5,952 bases of DNA from an uncultured Phascolarctobacterium sp. (GCA_905207485.1 CAJLLL010000069.1:1-5952); one strand, 5' to 3'; shown: positions 1 to 5,745, numbered from the stretch's first letter. Translations and numbers: made by a program. Notes: generated by a model from the letters alone, not told the origin.

Positions 1-2
1 TG

Positions 3-1289
3 TGCATTGCCATCTGCCCTTTGGCGGTGCCGCATTTCTGGCACGGCAATTACGGCAAGGTAGCAGTATTTTGGGCGCTGGCAACGGCAGTTCCGCTTTT
101 TGTAATTTATGGCGGCAGTGTTGCGGCCGGCAGCGTGGCGCATGCTCTTATCGGCGATTATATTCCGTTTATCATTTTTGTAGGTTCACTGTATACTGTG
201 GCGGGGGGCATCCATATCCGCAGCAGTTTTACCGGCACGCCGCTTACCAATACCGGTTTTCTGGCGCTTGGCGCGCTTCTGGCTAACATTATGGGCACTA
301 CGGGCGCGGCAATGCTTTTAATACGTCCGCTTATTGCGGCAAATGAGCGCCGCCGTTATGTAATGCATACTTTTGTGTTCTTTATTTTTATTGCTGCCAA
401 TATTGCAGGCAGCCTTACGCCTTTGGGCGACCCGCCGCTGTTTTTGGGCTTTTTGCGCGGGGTAGAGTTTTTTTGGACGACCGAGCATTTAATTATACCA
501 ATGCTGACGGCAGTGGGATTGCTTCTGGCAATTTATTATGTGCTTGATTCCGTGCTGTTCAATAAGGAAAAAGATGCCTTTTTGCTTGCAGAAAGCACCT
601 GCACGAAAGAACCGTTTGGCGTGGAAGGCAAAATTAACTTTGCGCTTTTGGGCGTAATTATCGGCGCGGTGCTGATGGCAGGCGTATGGGACAGCGGTAT
701 GGAGTTCAGCGTTTTGGGCGTGCATTTAACCGGTCAGGGCCTGCTGCGTGACGTTATTTTTCTGGCAGCGGCAGGGCTTTCGCTGATGCTTACGCCTAAA
801 GCGGTGCGCAGCGCCAACCAGTTTACCTGGGAGCCGGTGCTGGAAGTAGGCAAGCTGTTCTTCGGCATTTTTGTTACTATCGTGCCGGTGCTGGAGATGC
901 TGAAAGCCGGCATGGCAGGTGCGTTTGCCCCGGTAGTAGCACTGGTAACCAATCCGGACGGCACTGCCAATAACGCTATGTACTTTTGGATGACGGGCGC
1001 ACTTTCGGGCTTTTTGGATAATGCGCCTACCTATCTTGCCTTCTTTAACATGGCGGGCGGCGATGCTTCCATGCTGATGACGGAAGGCGCGCTTACGCTG
1101 ACGGCGATTTCCATGGGTTCGGTATTTATGGGCGCCAATAGTTATATCGGCAATGCGCCCAACTTTATGGTAGTGGCCATTGTGCAGAACCGCGGGCTGA
1201 AAATGCCCAGCTTCTTCGGCTACCTGCTTTGGAGCGTCGGTATTTTAATTCCCATTTTCCTGTTGTTAACCGTGCTTTATTTAATGTAA
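3..1289 (+). CDS. Sodium:proton antiporter, NhaD/CitMHS-like (5' end outside window)
   Basis: Polytopic inner-membrane transporter of the ion transporter superfamily, probably exchanging Na+ for H+ (the putative citrate transport/CitMHS_2 type usually annotated as sodium:proton antiporter). The frame is open to the window edge and encodes CIAICPLAVPHFWHGNYGKV first. The PHFWHxxYGK stretch lies near the N-terminus of this family, so only a short N-terminal part is missing; the TTG at 21 is not the true start. About 428 residues are visible, mostly hydrophobic helices. Family-like conserved stretches are NIMGTTGAAMLLIRP, SLTPLGDPPLFLGFLRG, FLDNAPTYLAFFN and MGANSYIGNAPNFMV; the repeated Asn/Thr/Asp-Pro motifs resemble the broken-helix ion sites of this superfamily. 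The stop at 1287-1289 is followed directly by a terminator. Substrate is inferred from family only; citrate or another anion cannot be excluded. Confidence 0.85.
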   Translation, partial: CIAICPLAVPHFWHGNYGKVAVFWALATAVPLFVIYGGSVAAGSVAHALIGDYIPFIIFVGSLYTVAGGIHIRSSFTGTPLTNTGFLALGALLANIMGTTGAAMLLIRPLIAANERRRYVMHTFVFFIFIAANIAGSLTPLGDPPLFLGFLRGVEFFWTTEHLIIPMLTAVGLLLAIYYVLDSVLFNKEKDAFLLAESTCTKEPFGVEGKINFALLGVIIGAVLMAGVWDSGMEFSVLGVHLTGQGLLRDVIFLAAAGLSLMLTPKAVRSANQFTWEPVLEVGKLFFGIFVTIVPVLEMLKAGMAGAFAPVVALVTNPDGTANNAMYFWMTGALSGFLDNAPTYLAFFNMAGGDASMLMTEGALTLTAISMGSVFMGANSYIGNAPNFMVVAIVQNRGLKMPSFFGYLLWSVGILIPIFLLLTVLYLM

Positions 1290-1292
1290 AAC

Positions 1293-1326
1293 AAAAAGCG
1301 CTGCCTTTTATGGCGGCGCTTTTTTT
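1293..1326. terminator. Bidirectional rho-independent terminator between convergent genes
   Basis: A 9-bp stem (1297-1305 AGCGCTGCC with 1312-1320 GGCGGCGCT, one G-T pair) has a 6-base loop. It is preceded by an A-run (1293-1297) and followed by a T-run (1320-1326), so it works as an intrinsic terminator on either strand. It sits in the 52-bp gap between the antiporter stop (1289) and the stop of the minus-strand ProX-like gene (1342), and probably serves both. Confidence 0.88.
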
Positions 1327-1341
1327 ATGCCTGTATGCGGT

Positions 1342-1830
1342 TTAAATTTGCACGGGGCGTATTTTGTTGCCGTGTGCGGCGATGATATCAAGCAAATCCT
1401 GCGTTTTTAAAAAGATGGTGGCCGTATTATCATTGGGGTGTACGCCTATAAGGGCAGGCGGCTGCAATAAATCTTCATCAATAAAAAATTCTACCCGGCA
1501 TTCAGTATCGTTCAGCAGGCCAAGTGGCGTAACCGAACCGGGCGTTAAGCCCAGAAACGCCAGCAGGTCGCTATCAGAAGCAAACGAAAGGCGGCGCGTG
1601 CCGTATTTTTGGCGGAACATATTTAAATCAACGCGCTTGTCGCCTTTAACGGTAATAAGGTAATAGCAGCGTTTTTTGTCGTCGCGCACAAACAGGTTTT
1701 TAGCATCTGCTTTCGGGTGGGGCAGCGTAACTTCGCTCATTTCCGCCATGTTAAAAACGGCTTTGTGTTCTATTTTTTCATATTCAATGCCCTGTGCATT
1801 TAAAAAATCGTAAATCTGCTGTTTGTTCAT
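1342..1830 (-). CDS. Prolyl-tRNA editing protein, ProX/PrdX (YbaK-like deacylase)
   Basis: Free-standing trans-editing enzyme of the YbaK/ProX superfamily. By family it hydrolyses mischarged Ala-tRNA(Pro) in the cytoplasm, correcting errors of prolyl-tRNA synthetase. The 162 residues match the usual single-domain length. Visible landmarks are the invariant-type Lys in ADAKNLFVRDD (K44), the glycine/proline loop GSVTPLGLLND (98-108) that shapes the substrate pocket, and GVHPNDNTATI (129-139) with the family's HPxxNTAT signature. The ATG start at 1828-1830 is supported by GGAG six bases upstream (1837-1840 on the plus strand). It is the last gene of the probable minus-strand operon, 37 bp after the C-GCAxxG-C-C gene, and is closed by the shared terminator. 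Specificity for alanine rather than cysteine is inferred from the closer resemblance to PrdX-type proteins than to YbaK. Confidence 0.9.
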   Translation of the reverse strand: MNKQQIYDFLNAQGIEYEKIEHKAVFNMAEMSEVTLPHPKADAKNLFVRDDKKRCYYLITVKGDKRVDLNMFRQKYGTRRLSFASDSDLLAFLGLTPGSVTPLGLLNDTECRVEFFIDEDLLQPPALIGVHPNDNTATIFLKTQDLLDIIAAHGNKIRPVQI

Positions 1831-1867
1831 ATTCTGCTCCGTTGCTTTCCGCCCATGCGGATGAATT

Positions 1868-2311
1868 TTACTGCAAGTTGTTGTTGAAAGGTGTGTGCAG
1901 GGATTCTTTGCTTAAAAGTTCTTCCAGTTTTTTGGCAATTTCTTCCACAATGAAGTGGCAGGGGTTGTCATAGCCGGAAATTTTCATCTGGTTCAGGCTG
2001 GTGCATTGCAGCGTGCCGAATTTTTCCACGACAAAATCAGTCAGTTCGCTGACAAGGCTGTAGCCGTGAAAGTTTTCGCTGTCCTGCTGGCCGTCCTGCG
2101 TGGTTAAAAGCCCAATCATGCCAACGGCAACGGTAAAAGCGCCGCAGCACGAAAGCTGCGTCTGCATGCCGATGCCCATAATGGCGAACATTTTGCGCGT
2201 TTCTTCCGGCAGGTTAAGATGATAGTATTCGTTGCAGGCTTTAAACATGGCTTCGGCACAGCTTAAATCGGTATCTACATGGTATTTGTTAACAAGTTCG
2301 TATAATTTCAT
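1868..2311 (-). CDS. C-GCAxxG-C-C family redox-active protein
   Basis: Small protein of the C_GCAxxG_C_C family, named for its pattern of conserved cysteines and often found in anaerobes. It is thought to be redox active or metal binding, but its biochemical role is not established. In the 147 residues the pattern is visible: C18 in DLSCAEAMFKAC, the central CCGAFTVAVG (C55-C56, standing for GCAxxG), C103 in LQCTSL and C118 in NPCHFIVEEIAKKLEELL. A further Cys is at 26. There is no signal peptide, so it should be cytoplasmic. The start at 2309-2311 follows AGGGAG with five bases of spacing. It lies 14 bp after the GNAT gene and 37 bp before the ProX-like gene, so co-transcription is likely; a functional link is not obvious. 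The 147-residue length fits the family. The tail after about residue 134 is polar and poorly conserved. Confidence 0.85.
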   Translation of the reverse strand: MKLYELVNKYHVDTDLSCAEAMFKACNEYYHLNLPEETRKMFAIMGIGMQTQLSCCGAFTVAVGMIGLLTTQDGQQDSENFHGYSLVSELTDFVVEKFGTLQCTSLNQMKISGYDNPCHFIVEEIAKKLEELLSKESLHTPFNNNLQ

Positions 2312-2325
2312 GCTTGCTCCCTGGT

Positions 2326-2832
2326 TTATTTCATTATTTTTACAAAACGGAAAAAGTAGTCTCCGCCGACAAGGTCATCCGGAATTTCCGGGTCGGGATG
2401 GTGGGGGTTAAAAAATTCCACAGCGCTGAATCCGCAGCGGTTAATGTAAAAATGAATGTTGCGCTTTTCAAAATAAGGCGTGCAGGTTTGCCATTGTCTG
2501 GTATCGGGGTACAGCTTTTCCAAAGCCTGCCATATGGCCTGACCCAGCCCTTTGCTTTGCGTGCCGTTTTTTACATATAGCAGGTCAAGCTGGTTATGCT
2601 GGGTGGCAGGGTCGATGCACACTATGGCGCCGCCTGCAATTTTGCCGTCTGCAACTGCTTTATAAGCGGCAGCGCCTTTGGTGTTAAGCGATTTATCAAT
2701 ATCTCTTTCCGGAAGTACCTGTCTGTTAAGGCCTTTAAAATCTTTTTCGGCAGCTTTTTGAAAAGCCTCCTGCATATCGTGTTTAAACTGCGGTAAATCT
2801 GCCGGGGTAAGCGGCAATAACTGAAAATCCAT
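2326..2832 (-). CDS. GNAT family N-acetyltransferase
   Basis: Acetyltransferase of the GCN5-related fold, which uses acetyl-CoA to acylate an amine; the substrate is unknown. The 168 residues are normal for a single GNAT domain. The first part (LPQFKHDMQEAFQKAAEKDF, 13-32) forms the usual N-terminal helices. The central strand LDLLYVKNGTQ leads into the acetyl-CoA pyrophosphate loop QSKGLGQAIW (92-101), matching the Q/RxxGxG/A motif A. The C-terminal part has TCTPYFEKRNIHFYINRCGF (116-135), the strand-helix-strand of motif B. The ATG at 2830-2832 is preceded by a near-perfect AAGGAGG four bases away (2837-2843), the strongest ribosome binding site in this run. It is the first gene of the probable three-gene minus-strand operon. 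Upstream the sequence becomes strongly AT-rich and non-coding. Confidence 0.88.
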   Translation of the reverse strand: MDFQLLPLTPADLPQFKHDMQEAFQKAAEKDFKGLNRQVLPERDIDKSLNTKGAAAYKAVADGKIAGGAIVCIDPATQHNQLDLLYVKNGTQSKGLGQAIWQALEKLYPDTRQWQTCTPYFEKRNIHFYINRCGFSAVEFFNPHHPDPEIPDDLVGGDYFFRFVKIMK

Positions 2833-2860
2833 AAATCCTCCTTATATTATATAGTCATAG

Positions 2861-2889
2861 CTTAAATTTTGATTTTTCAAGATTTTAAG
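2861..2889. repeat. AT-rich imperfect hairpin upstream of the GNAT gene
   Basis: Arms CTTAAA (2861-2866) and TTTAAG (2884-2889) pair perfectly. An inner TTGA/TCAA pair is separated by a small bulge, with a four-base T loop. On the minus strand it lies about 30 bp upstream of the GNAT start, so it could be a leader hairpin or a binding site. It may also be chance in AT-rich DNA. No convincing minus-strand promoter was found here: a TTGAAA/TATGAC pair exists but with short 15-base spacing. Confidence 0.3.
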
Positions 2890-2929
2890 TTATGCTGTTT
2901 TAGATACTTTTGATTAGTTTTTATACTAC

Positions 2930-3089
2930 CACATAAATGATTTGGGAAAGGATCTAATCATAGTTTCTTTGTTAATTTGTTAATCAGTTAGATATTGCAT
3001 GACGGTTTATGTAGAACGAAGCTATAATTGCAAAGAGCACCCATAGTTCTAAAGCAATATTAATTACATTTTTAAAGAGGTACTCTTTC
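2930..3089 (+). other. Relic left non-coding flank of IS110 element (possible bridge-RNA region)
   Basis: This AT-rich stretch lies directly 5' of the decayed IS110 transposase, where elements of the IS110 group carry the non-coding region that specifies their bridge RNA (established for this family). Visible structure: an inverted pair ATGATT/AATCAT (2937-2942, 2956-2961), a tandem 8-bp repeat TTTGTTAA (2968-2983), and a hairpin at 3027-3058 with ATTGC/GCAAT outer and GAGC/GTTC inner helices around a seven-base loop. A ribosome-binding-like AAAGAGG (3074-3080) remains before the lost start codon. The element's left tip cannot be placed. That this is bridge-RNA DNA is inferred from position, not from a recognised guide-loop pattern. 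Confidence 0.4.
2999..3028 (+). promoter_or_regulatory. Promoter-like sequence upstream of the IS110 remnant
   Basis: ATGACG (2999-3004, four of six consensus bases) and a perfect TATAAT (3023-3028) are separated by 18 bases. Transcription would begin near 3035, about 55 bases before the old transposase start. The -10 overlaps the first arm of the 3027-3058 hairpin, so promoter and hairpin cannot both belong to one transcript unless it starts further upstream. Confidence 0.35.
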
Positions 3090-4190
3090 ATTATTTTTGT
3101 TGGTATTAGTGCAGCTAAAGATAAACACAACTGCTTTATTATAAGTTCAGATGGAGAAATTTTTACTAAAGCTTTTGCCTTTTCCTAATAATCTTGAAGG
3201 TTTTAAATTTCTTTATGAGAAAATTTGTTATGTATTTACACCTAAAGATAAATTAAAAGCAGGAATTGAAATTACAGGACGTTAGAACTATATAACCTTT
3301 TAAGATTTCTGCTTAACAAAGGTTTACCCGCCTTCGTTATTAATCCACTGCATACTAATTTTTTCAGAAAAGCCTAACTATTAGAAAAACTAAAATGTAT
3401 AAAGTTGATTCTAAAACTATAACTATGATGTTAATCTCTGATGTAAGATTAAAGCTCAATTCAAACACACTTTAACACAGATAAGAGTTAAAGTCACTAT
3501 CTTGCAATTATAGATTTACTAAAGTTTAGGAATGAGCCAAGCTTAAAATTTCTATTTACCGCTTTTTCTTTTTAGAATAATATAAATGGGTTTTTATATT
3601 GTATCGGCTCATCTTATTAAGCTTACTAATCTTTTGAATGAAACTTTTTATGGATGTTATAATTGCAATATTGCGGTTAATTTTAGAGATGTTATTTGTA
3701 ACTCTATAAGTTCTGTCTGCCAGCTAAATCTCTTGAATTTAAACATACTGTAAACTCATTTGAGAATTAACTGTTAAAATTGACGAGATAGACGTTGAAA
3801 TAAAAATGATAGATAATATAGCTTCACCTATTGATAGATTCTCGGTATCTGTTACAGTATTGGAGTTATGATTGTTTTTGAAATAGGTGATTTCAACCGT
3901 TTTTTCTCCAGATGAGATTTTAGCTTATGTAGTGTTATCTGCATATAATTATCTATCTGATTAGTTTAATAACTGTTACTAACATATGAAGAAACTTGGT
4001 TTACAATATTTAAGATATGCCTTTGTTTAACGTTGCCCAATACATATGTTGCAGGGATAGTACGTTTACAGATTACTTATATAAGAAACGAGGTGAAGGT
4101 AAATACTATTATGTAGTTATATCTCATGCCGTTAAGAAGGTAGTGAGAGATGTATTTCATTTAGAAAGAGCTTGGTTAAAAGCCCTATAA
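3090..4190 (+). pseudogene. Decayed IS110-family transposase
   Basis: Joined across frames, this is an almost complete DEDD-type IS110 transposase. Fragments in order: VGISAAKDKHNCFII (3099 on), PNNLEGFKFLYEKI (3184 on), AGIEITG, FLLNKGLPAFVINPLHTN (3306 on), KTKMYKVDSKTITMMLISDV (3386-3445), IVSAHLIKLTNLL (3598 on), PAKSLEFKHTV (3720 on), KIDEIDVEIKMI, VFEIGDF, SPDEILAYVVLS (3905 on), HMKKLGLQYLRYAF, and GEGKYYYVVISHAVKKVVRD before TAA at 4188-4190. The expected ATG is ATT at 3090. Stops lie at 3283, 3375, 3473, 3527, 3533, 3768 and 3962, among others, and most fragments change frame. Roughly 25 residues are missing near 3577-3598. The first catalytic Asp reads Ser and the TDKVDA-type motif reads MYKVDS, so two of four acidic residues are gone. 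It cannot be functional. Family assignment is confident from the combined motifs. Confidence 0.88.
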
Positions 4191-4342
4191 AATAGAATGA
4201 TAGAATAATGTTTTTTAGAGTACTAATAATGATGCTCTATTTGTTATGTAGCTTTTAAGCTAACTACTAAAGGAGTTAGAATTAGTTATATATCTTTAAA
4301 TATAACTAATTTATAACTTGGCTCTTTTATAGTTAGTCTTTA
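4191..4342. other. Non-coding AT-rich gap between IS110 relic and AbiEii remnant
   Basis: This presumably includes the right end of the IS110 relic, but the end cannot be placed because IS110 elements usually lack clear terminal inverted repeats. It holds a short palindrome TAGCTTTTAAGCTA (4249-4262), a TAGAG/CTCTA pair (4216-4240 region) and the 12-bp inverted repeat listed separately. No gene is seen. Confidence 0.6.
4280..4311. repeat. Perfect 12-bp inverted repeat
   Basis: AATTAGTTATAT (4280-4291) and ATATAACTAATT (4300-4311) are exact reverse complements around an 8-base spacer. It lies between two broken genes, 32 bp after the stop of the minus-strand toxin fragment. It has no G/C-rich stem or T-run, so it is not a typical intrinsic terminator. 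It could be a remnant of a mobile-element end or a protein-binding site. Confidence 0.7.
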
Positions 4343-5008
4343 TTAATTATTATCTTTTAAATCGTTGGTGATTGCTTTAAAAAACTCCAAAGACCATATA
4401 TTTAATGCCTGCGGATTTTTGATAAATGGCAATGCATCCTGTTTTACCTGGTTAAAATCAATTTTATCAAACCGTTCATTTAGGATAGTTTTTACATTGT
4501 CAAGATTTAACTGTTCATCAGCATCTAAATAACTGCTGTCTATTAATCTGGCTTGTAGATGTAGTAAATTAAATTGAGATTTTCTGGTTAAATAAAAAAT
4601 GTAGTCATACCAATCCTTACCTTTGACGCGGTTTTTCCAGCTTCGGCAGATTACTGCATGCAATTTGCCTGCAAAAAGGGAAGGTTCATTATAAAAGCGT
4701 ATAGCATAAGGAATAGGTACCATGCGGTATTTGTTTTCGTAATTTGCAAAACCCGGTGGATTAACATCTGTTTCAAGTTTAATTTTTATGAGTTCTCCAG
4801 GTGCTATGATATTAATAAATTCATTATCAGAATAAAACAATAACAAATGTTTTTCGGTACTGCCTTTTAAGAAAGCTGATTTAATTGCAGATTCTTTAGT
4901 TTTGGCTTTGCTTTCGATTTTAAAATTTAAACCATAGGGGTTGACTTCTTTTTCCAGCATTTTGGCATAAGCATCAAGATTAAAATCATCTATTTTTACC
5001 TCGTGGTA
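4343..5008 (-). pseudogene. AbiEii/AbiGii-type nucleotidyltransferase toxin, N-terminally truncated
   Basis: C-terminal part of an AbiEii/AbiGii toxin, a nucleotidyltransferase that in intact systems is paired with an AbiEi antitoxin and can mediate phage abortive infection. Counted from the first in-frame ATG (4960) there are 205 residues; intact members are typically near 300. Family landmarks: AIKSAFLKG, IKIKLETDVNPPG (58-70), PSLFAGKLHAVICR (93-106), SWKNRVKGKDWYDYIFYL (107-124), RFDKIDFNQVKQDALPFI and the end WSLEFF. Homology-like sequence continues upstream of 4960 (EVKIDDFNLDAYAK) to about 5002, then meets TGA at 5009-5011. The GGTxL and RFSxDxDF-type catalytic motifs that should precede it are absent, as is an antitoxin gene to the right. 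The ATG at 4960 has no ribosome binding site, so it is not the real start. Downstream codons are uninterrupted, suggesting a relatively recent break. Confidence 0.85.
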
Positions 5009-5010
5009 TC

Positions 5011-5039
5011 ATTGTATGATATAAAACGGTTAAAATCAA
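5011..5039 (-). promoter_or_regulatory. Minus-strand promoter-like sequence facing the AbiEii remnant
   Basis: On the minus strand TTGATT (5034-5039) and TACAAT (5011-5016) are separated by exactly 17 bases, with four and five of six consensus matches. Transcription would start near 5004, just at the truncation point of the toxin fragment. A GAGGT follows (4998-5002), but the nearest ATG it serves is out of frame and closes after 18 codons. AT-rich DNA often gives such matches. Confidence 0.4.
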
Positions 5040-5060
5040 TCAATATGATTTGTTGAGGTG

Positions 5061-5089
5061 AATTTTACCGATTTTTAAATGGTAAAATT
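5061..5089. repeat. Perfect 9-bp inverted repeat, operator-like
   Basis: AATTTTACC (5061-5069) and GGTAAAATT (5081-5089) are exact reverse complements with an 11-base AT spacer. The repeat sits between two divergent promoter-like sequences (minus-strand -35 at 5034-5039, plus-strand -35 at 5107-5112). Related half sites occur at 4994-5000 (TTTTACC) and 5028-5035 (GGTTAAAA), around the minus-strand -10. This is the layout of a regulator-binding region, but no regulator gene is seen. Confidence 0.6.
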
Positions 5090-5106
5090 ACAATAAAAGT
5101 AAAAAA

Positions 5107-5136
5107 TCGACTACAGTATGGTTGTACACCTATAAT
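5107..5136 (+). promoter_or_regulatory. Plus-strand promoter-like sequence before a small ORF
   Basis: TCGACT (5107-5112, four of six consensus bases) and a perfect TATAAT (5131-5136) have 18-base spacing. Transcription would begin near 5143 and run into the small ORF at 5178 and the hairpin at 5292-5340. Confidence 0.45.
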
Positions 5137-5177
5137 GTGTGGCTGGCTTTTTAGCATATTATTACAGGATATATATT

Positions 5178-5315
5178 ATGGTGAACTGGAAATCATCTAC
5201 CAAAAATATGTGCGCTGCTTTACTAAAATTGTTAATTATTATCAAGCGCAGCGTTAAAGGATGGCTAACGATGCCTACAAATAAAAATTTTAAGAGCGGT
5301 TTTGCGGCACGATAA
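5178..5315 (+). CDS. Possible 45-residue basic small protein
   Basis: An ATG at 5178-5180 opens a 45-codon frame closed by TAA at 5313-5315. An AGGA lies eight bases before the ATG (5166-5169), and the promoter-like sequence at 5107-5136 is suitably placed. The product starts MVNWKSSTKN, has a short hydrophobic stretch AALLKLLIII (13-22), then a Lys/Arg-rich tail with SVKGWL and SGFAAR. A short hydrophobic helix followed by positive charge recalls small membrane or type I toxin-like peptides, but I recognise no family and the helix is short. The stop lies inside the 5292-5340 hairpin. Forty-five open codons in AT-rich DNA can arise by chance. The same DNA may instead encode a small RNA, or be a relic. 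Confidence 0.25.
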   Translation: MVNWKSSTKNMCAALLKLLIIIKRSVKGWLTMPTNKNFKSGFAAR

Positions 5316-5340
5316 CCAAAGTTTGCCAAACTGCTCTTTT
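5292..5340 (+). terminator. Long hairpin with short T-run, possible terminator
   Basis: An 11-bp outer stem (5292-5302 AAGAGCGGTTT with 5328-5338 AAACTGCTCTT, one G-T pair) encloses GGCA/TGCC (5306-5309, 5324-5327) and AAC/GTT (5314-5316, 5321-5323) helices around a CAAA loop. Small bulges separate the helices, and TTTT follows at 5337-5340. The T-run is short and the hairpin long for a classical terminator, so it could also be a structured RNA 3' end. Confidence 0.45.
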
Positions 5341-5359
5341 ATCTATGCTCAGCACGATA

Positions 5360-5413
5360 TTAGGCAAAAATAAACTTTGCGGCTATATGTCGTTCTTGCT
5401 TTCTGGTGCCTAA
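5360..5413. repeat. Inverted repeat TTAGGCA/TGCCTAA
   Basis: Perfect 7-bp arms at 5360-5366 and 5407-5413 lie 40 bases apart. A second complementary pair, AATAAAC (5369-5375) and GTTTATT (5415-5421), lies beside them. GCACGATA occurs both at 5307-5314 and 5352-5358-59, and TTTGCGGC at 5301-5308 and 5376-5383, so this segment partly echoes the preceding hairpin. Function unknown. Confidence 0.4.
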
Positions 5414-5450
5414 CGTTTATTAATTTGCGCTGAAAGTGGCGAAAATAATG

Positions 5451-5471
5451 AGAAGGGTTGCAAACCTTTCT
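5451..5471. repeat. Short hairpin with 9-bp stem
   Basis: 5451-5459 pairs with 5463-5471 (one G-T pair) around a three-base loop. No T-run follows, so it is not an intrinsic terminator on the plus strand. It lies in non-coding DNA; function unknown. Confidence 0.5.
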
Positions 5472-5603
5472 GAAGCTACGGTAAAGAATAAATGCGCCTA
5501 AAAGGCTTGCTGTTTTGCCTGTATCGAATTTAAAGAAGACAAAAAATGATGCATGAAAGTAAAGGTCAAAATTATAGAAAAATTGCTAAGAATTATTAGT
5601 GTT

Positions 5604-5618
5604 TACGCTGACAGCGTA
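5604..5618. repeat. Perfect 15-bp palindrome with single central base
   Basis: TACGCTG (5604-5610) and CAGCGTA (5612-5618) flank one A. This is a compact dyad of the kind bound by dimeric regulators, and it can also form a 6-bp hairpin. It lies about 90 bp upstream of the 5710-5734 terminator. No promoter of good quality overlaps it. Confidence 0.45.
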
Positions 5619-5709
5619 GAAAAAGAGTTAATTATATATATCGTGCTGTGGATATTGTACTGATAGCGGATAATTTATTGATTATATGGTAATAAGAGTA
5701 TAAAAGTTA

Positions 5710-5734
5710 AAAAGACCGGTTTAACCGGTCTTTT
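5710..5734. terminator. Strong bidirectional rho-independent terminator
   Basis: Perfect 10-bp arms AAAAGACCGG (5710-5719) and CCGGTCTTTT (5725-5734) enclose a TTTAA loop; the A- and T-runs make it work on both strands. No intact gene ends just upstream on the plus strand. It therefore terminates either a lost gene or RNA to the left, a minus-strand transcript from the right, or it acts as a leader terminator for the start signal 24 bp downstream. Confidence 0.88.
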
Positions 5735-5745
5735 GGCGTGTGAAA

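Noticed and set aside
2..286. Open frame of 94 codons overlapping the antiporter gene on the same strand
   Set aside because: It lies out of frame inside a clearly conserved membrane protein; the product has no family features.
489..970. Two antisense frames of 78 codons each within the antiporter gene
   Set aside because: They are shadows of a coding strand with biased codon use; no ribosome binding site or recognisable product.
1364..1663. Antisense frame of 99 codons over the ProX-like gene
   Set aside because: The minus-strand product has all ProX/PrdX signatures; the plus-strand frame has none and no start signal.
2314..2796. Plus-strand frames over the GNAT gene
   Set aside because: The minus-strand GNAT gene is well supported; these are mirror frames.
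4658..4843. Plus-strand 61-codon frame over the AbiEii remnant
   Set aside because: It is antisense to recognisable AbiEii motifs and has no ribosome binding site.
5178..5340. 6S RNA, tmRNA, SRP RNA or RNase P RNA in the transcript-like unit
   Set aside because: None of the conserved sequence signatures of these RNAs is visible, and the 5' and 3' ends do not pair over a useful length.
5360..5414. Integron attC-like GCCTAAC and TTAGGC pair
   Set aside because: The two halves are in the wrong order for an attC site, one lacks the GTT core, and no integrase or cassette is present.
5521..5740. T-box or other known riboswitch before the 5710-5734 terminator
   Set aside because: No T-box core sequence, specifier structure or other familiar aptamer signature, and no alternative antiterminator pairing to the GACCGG arm was found upstream.
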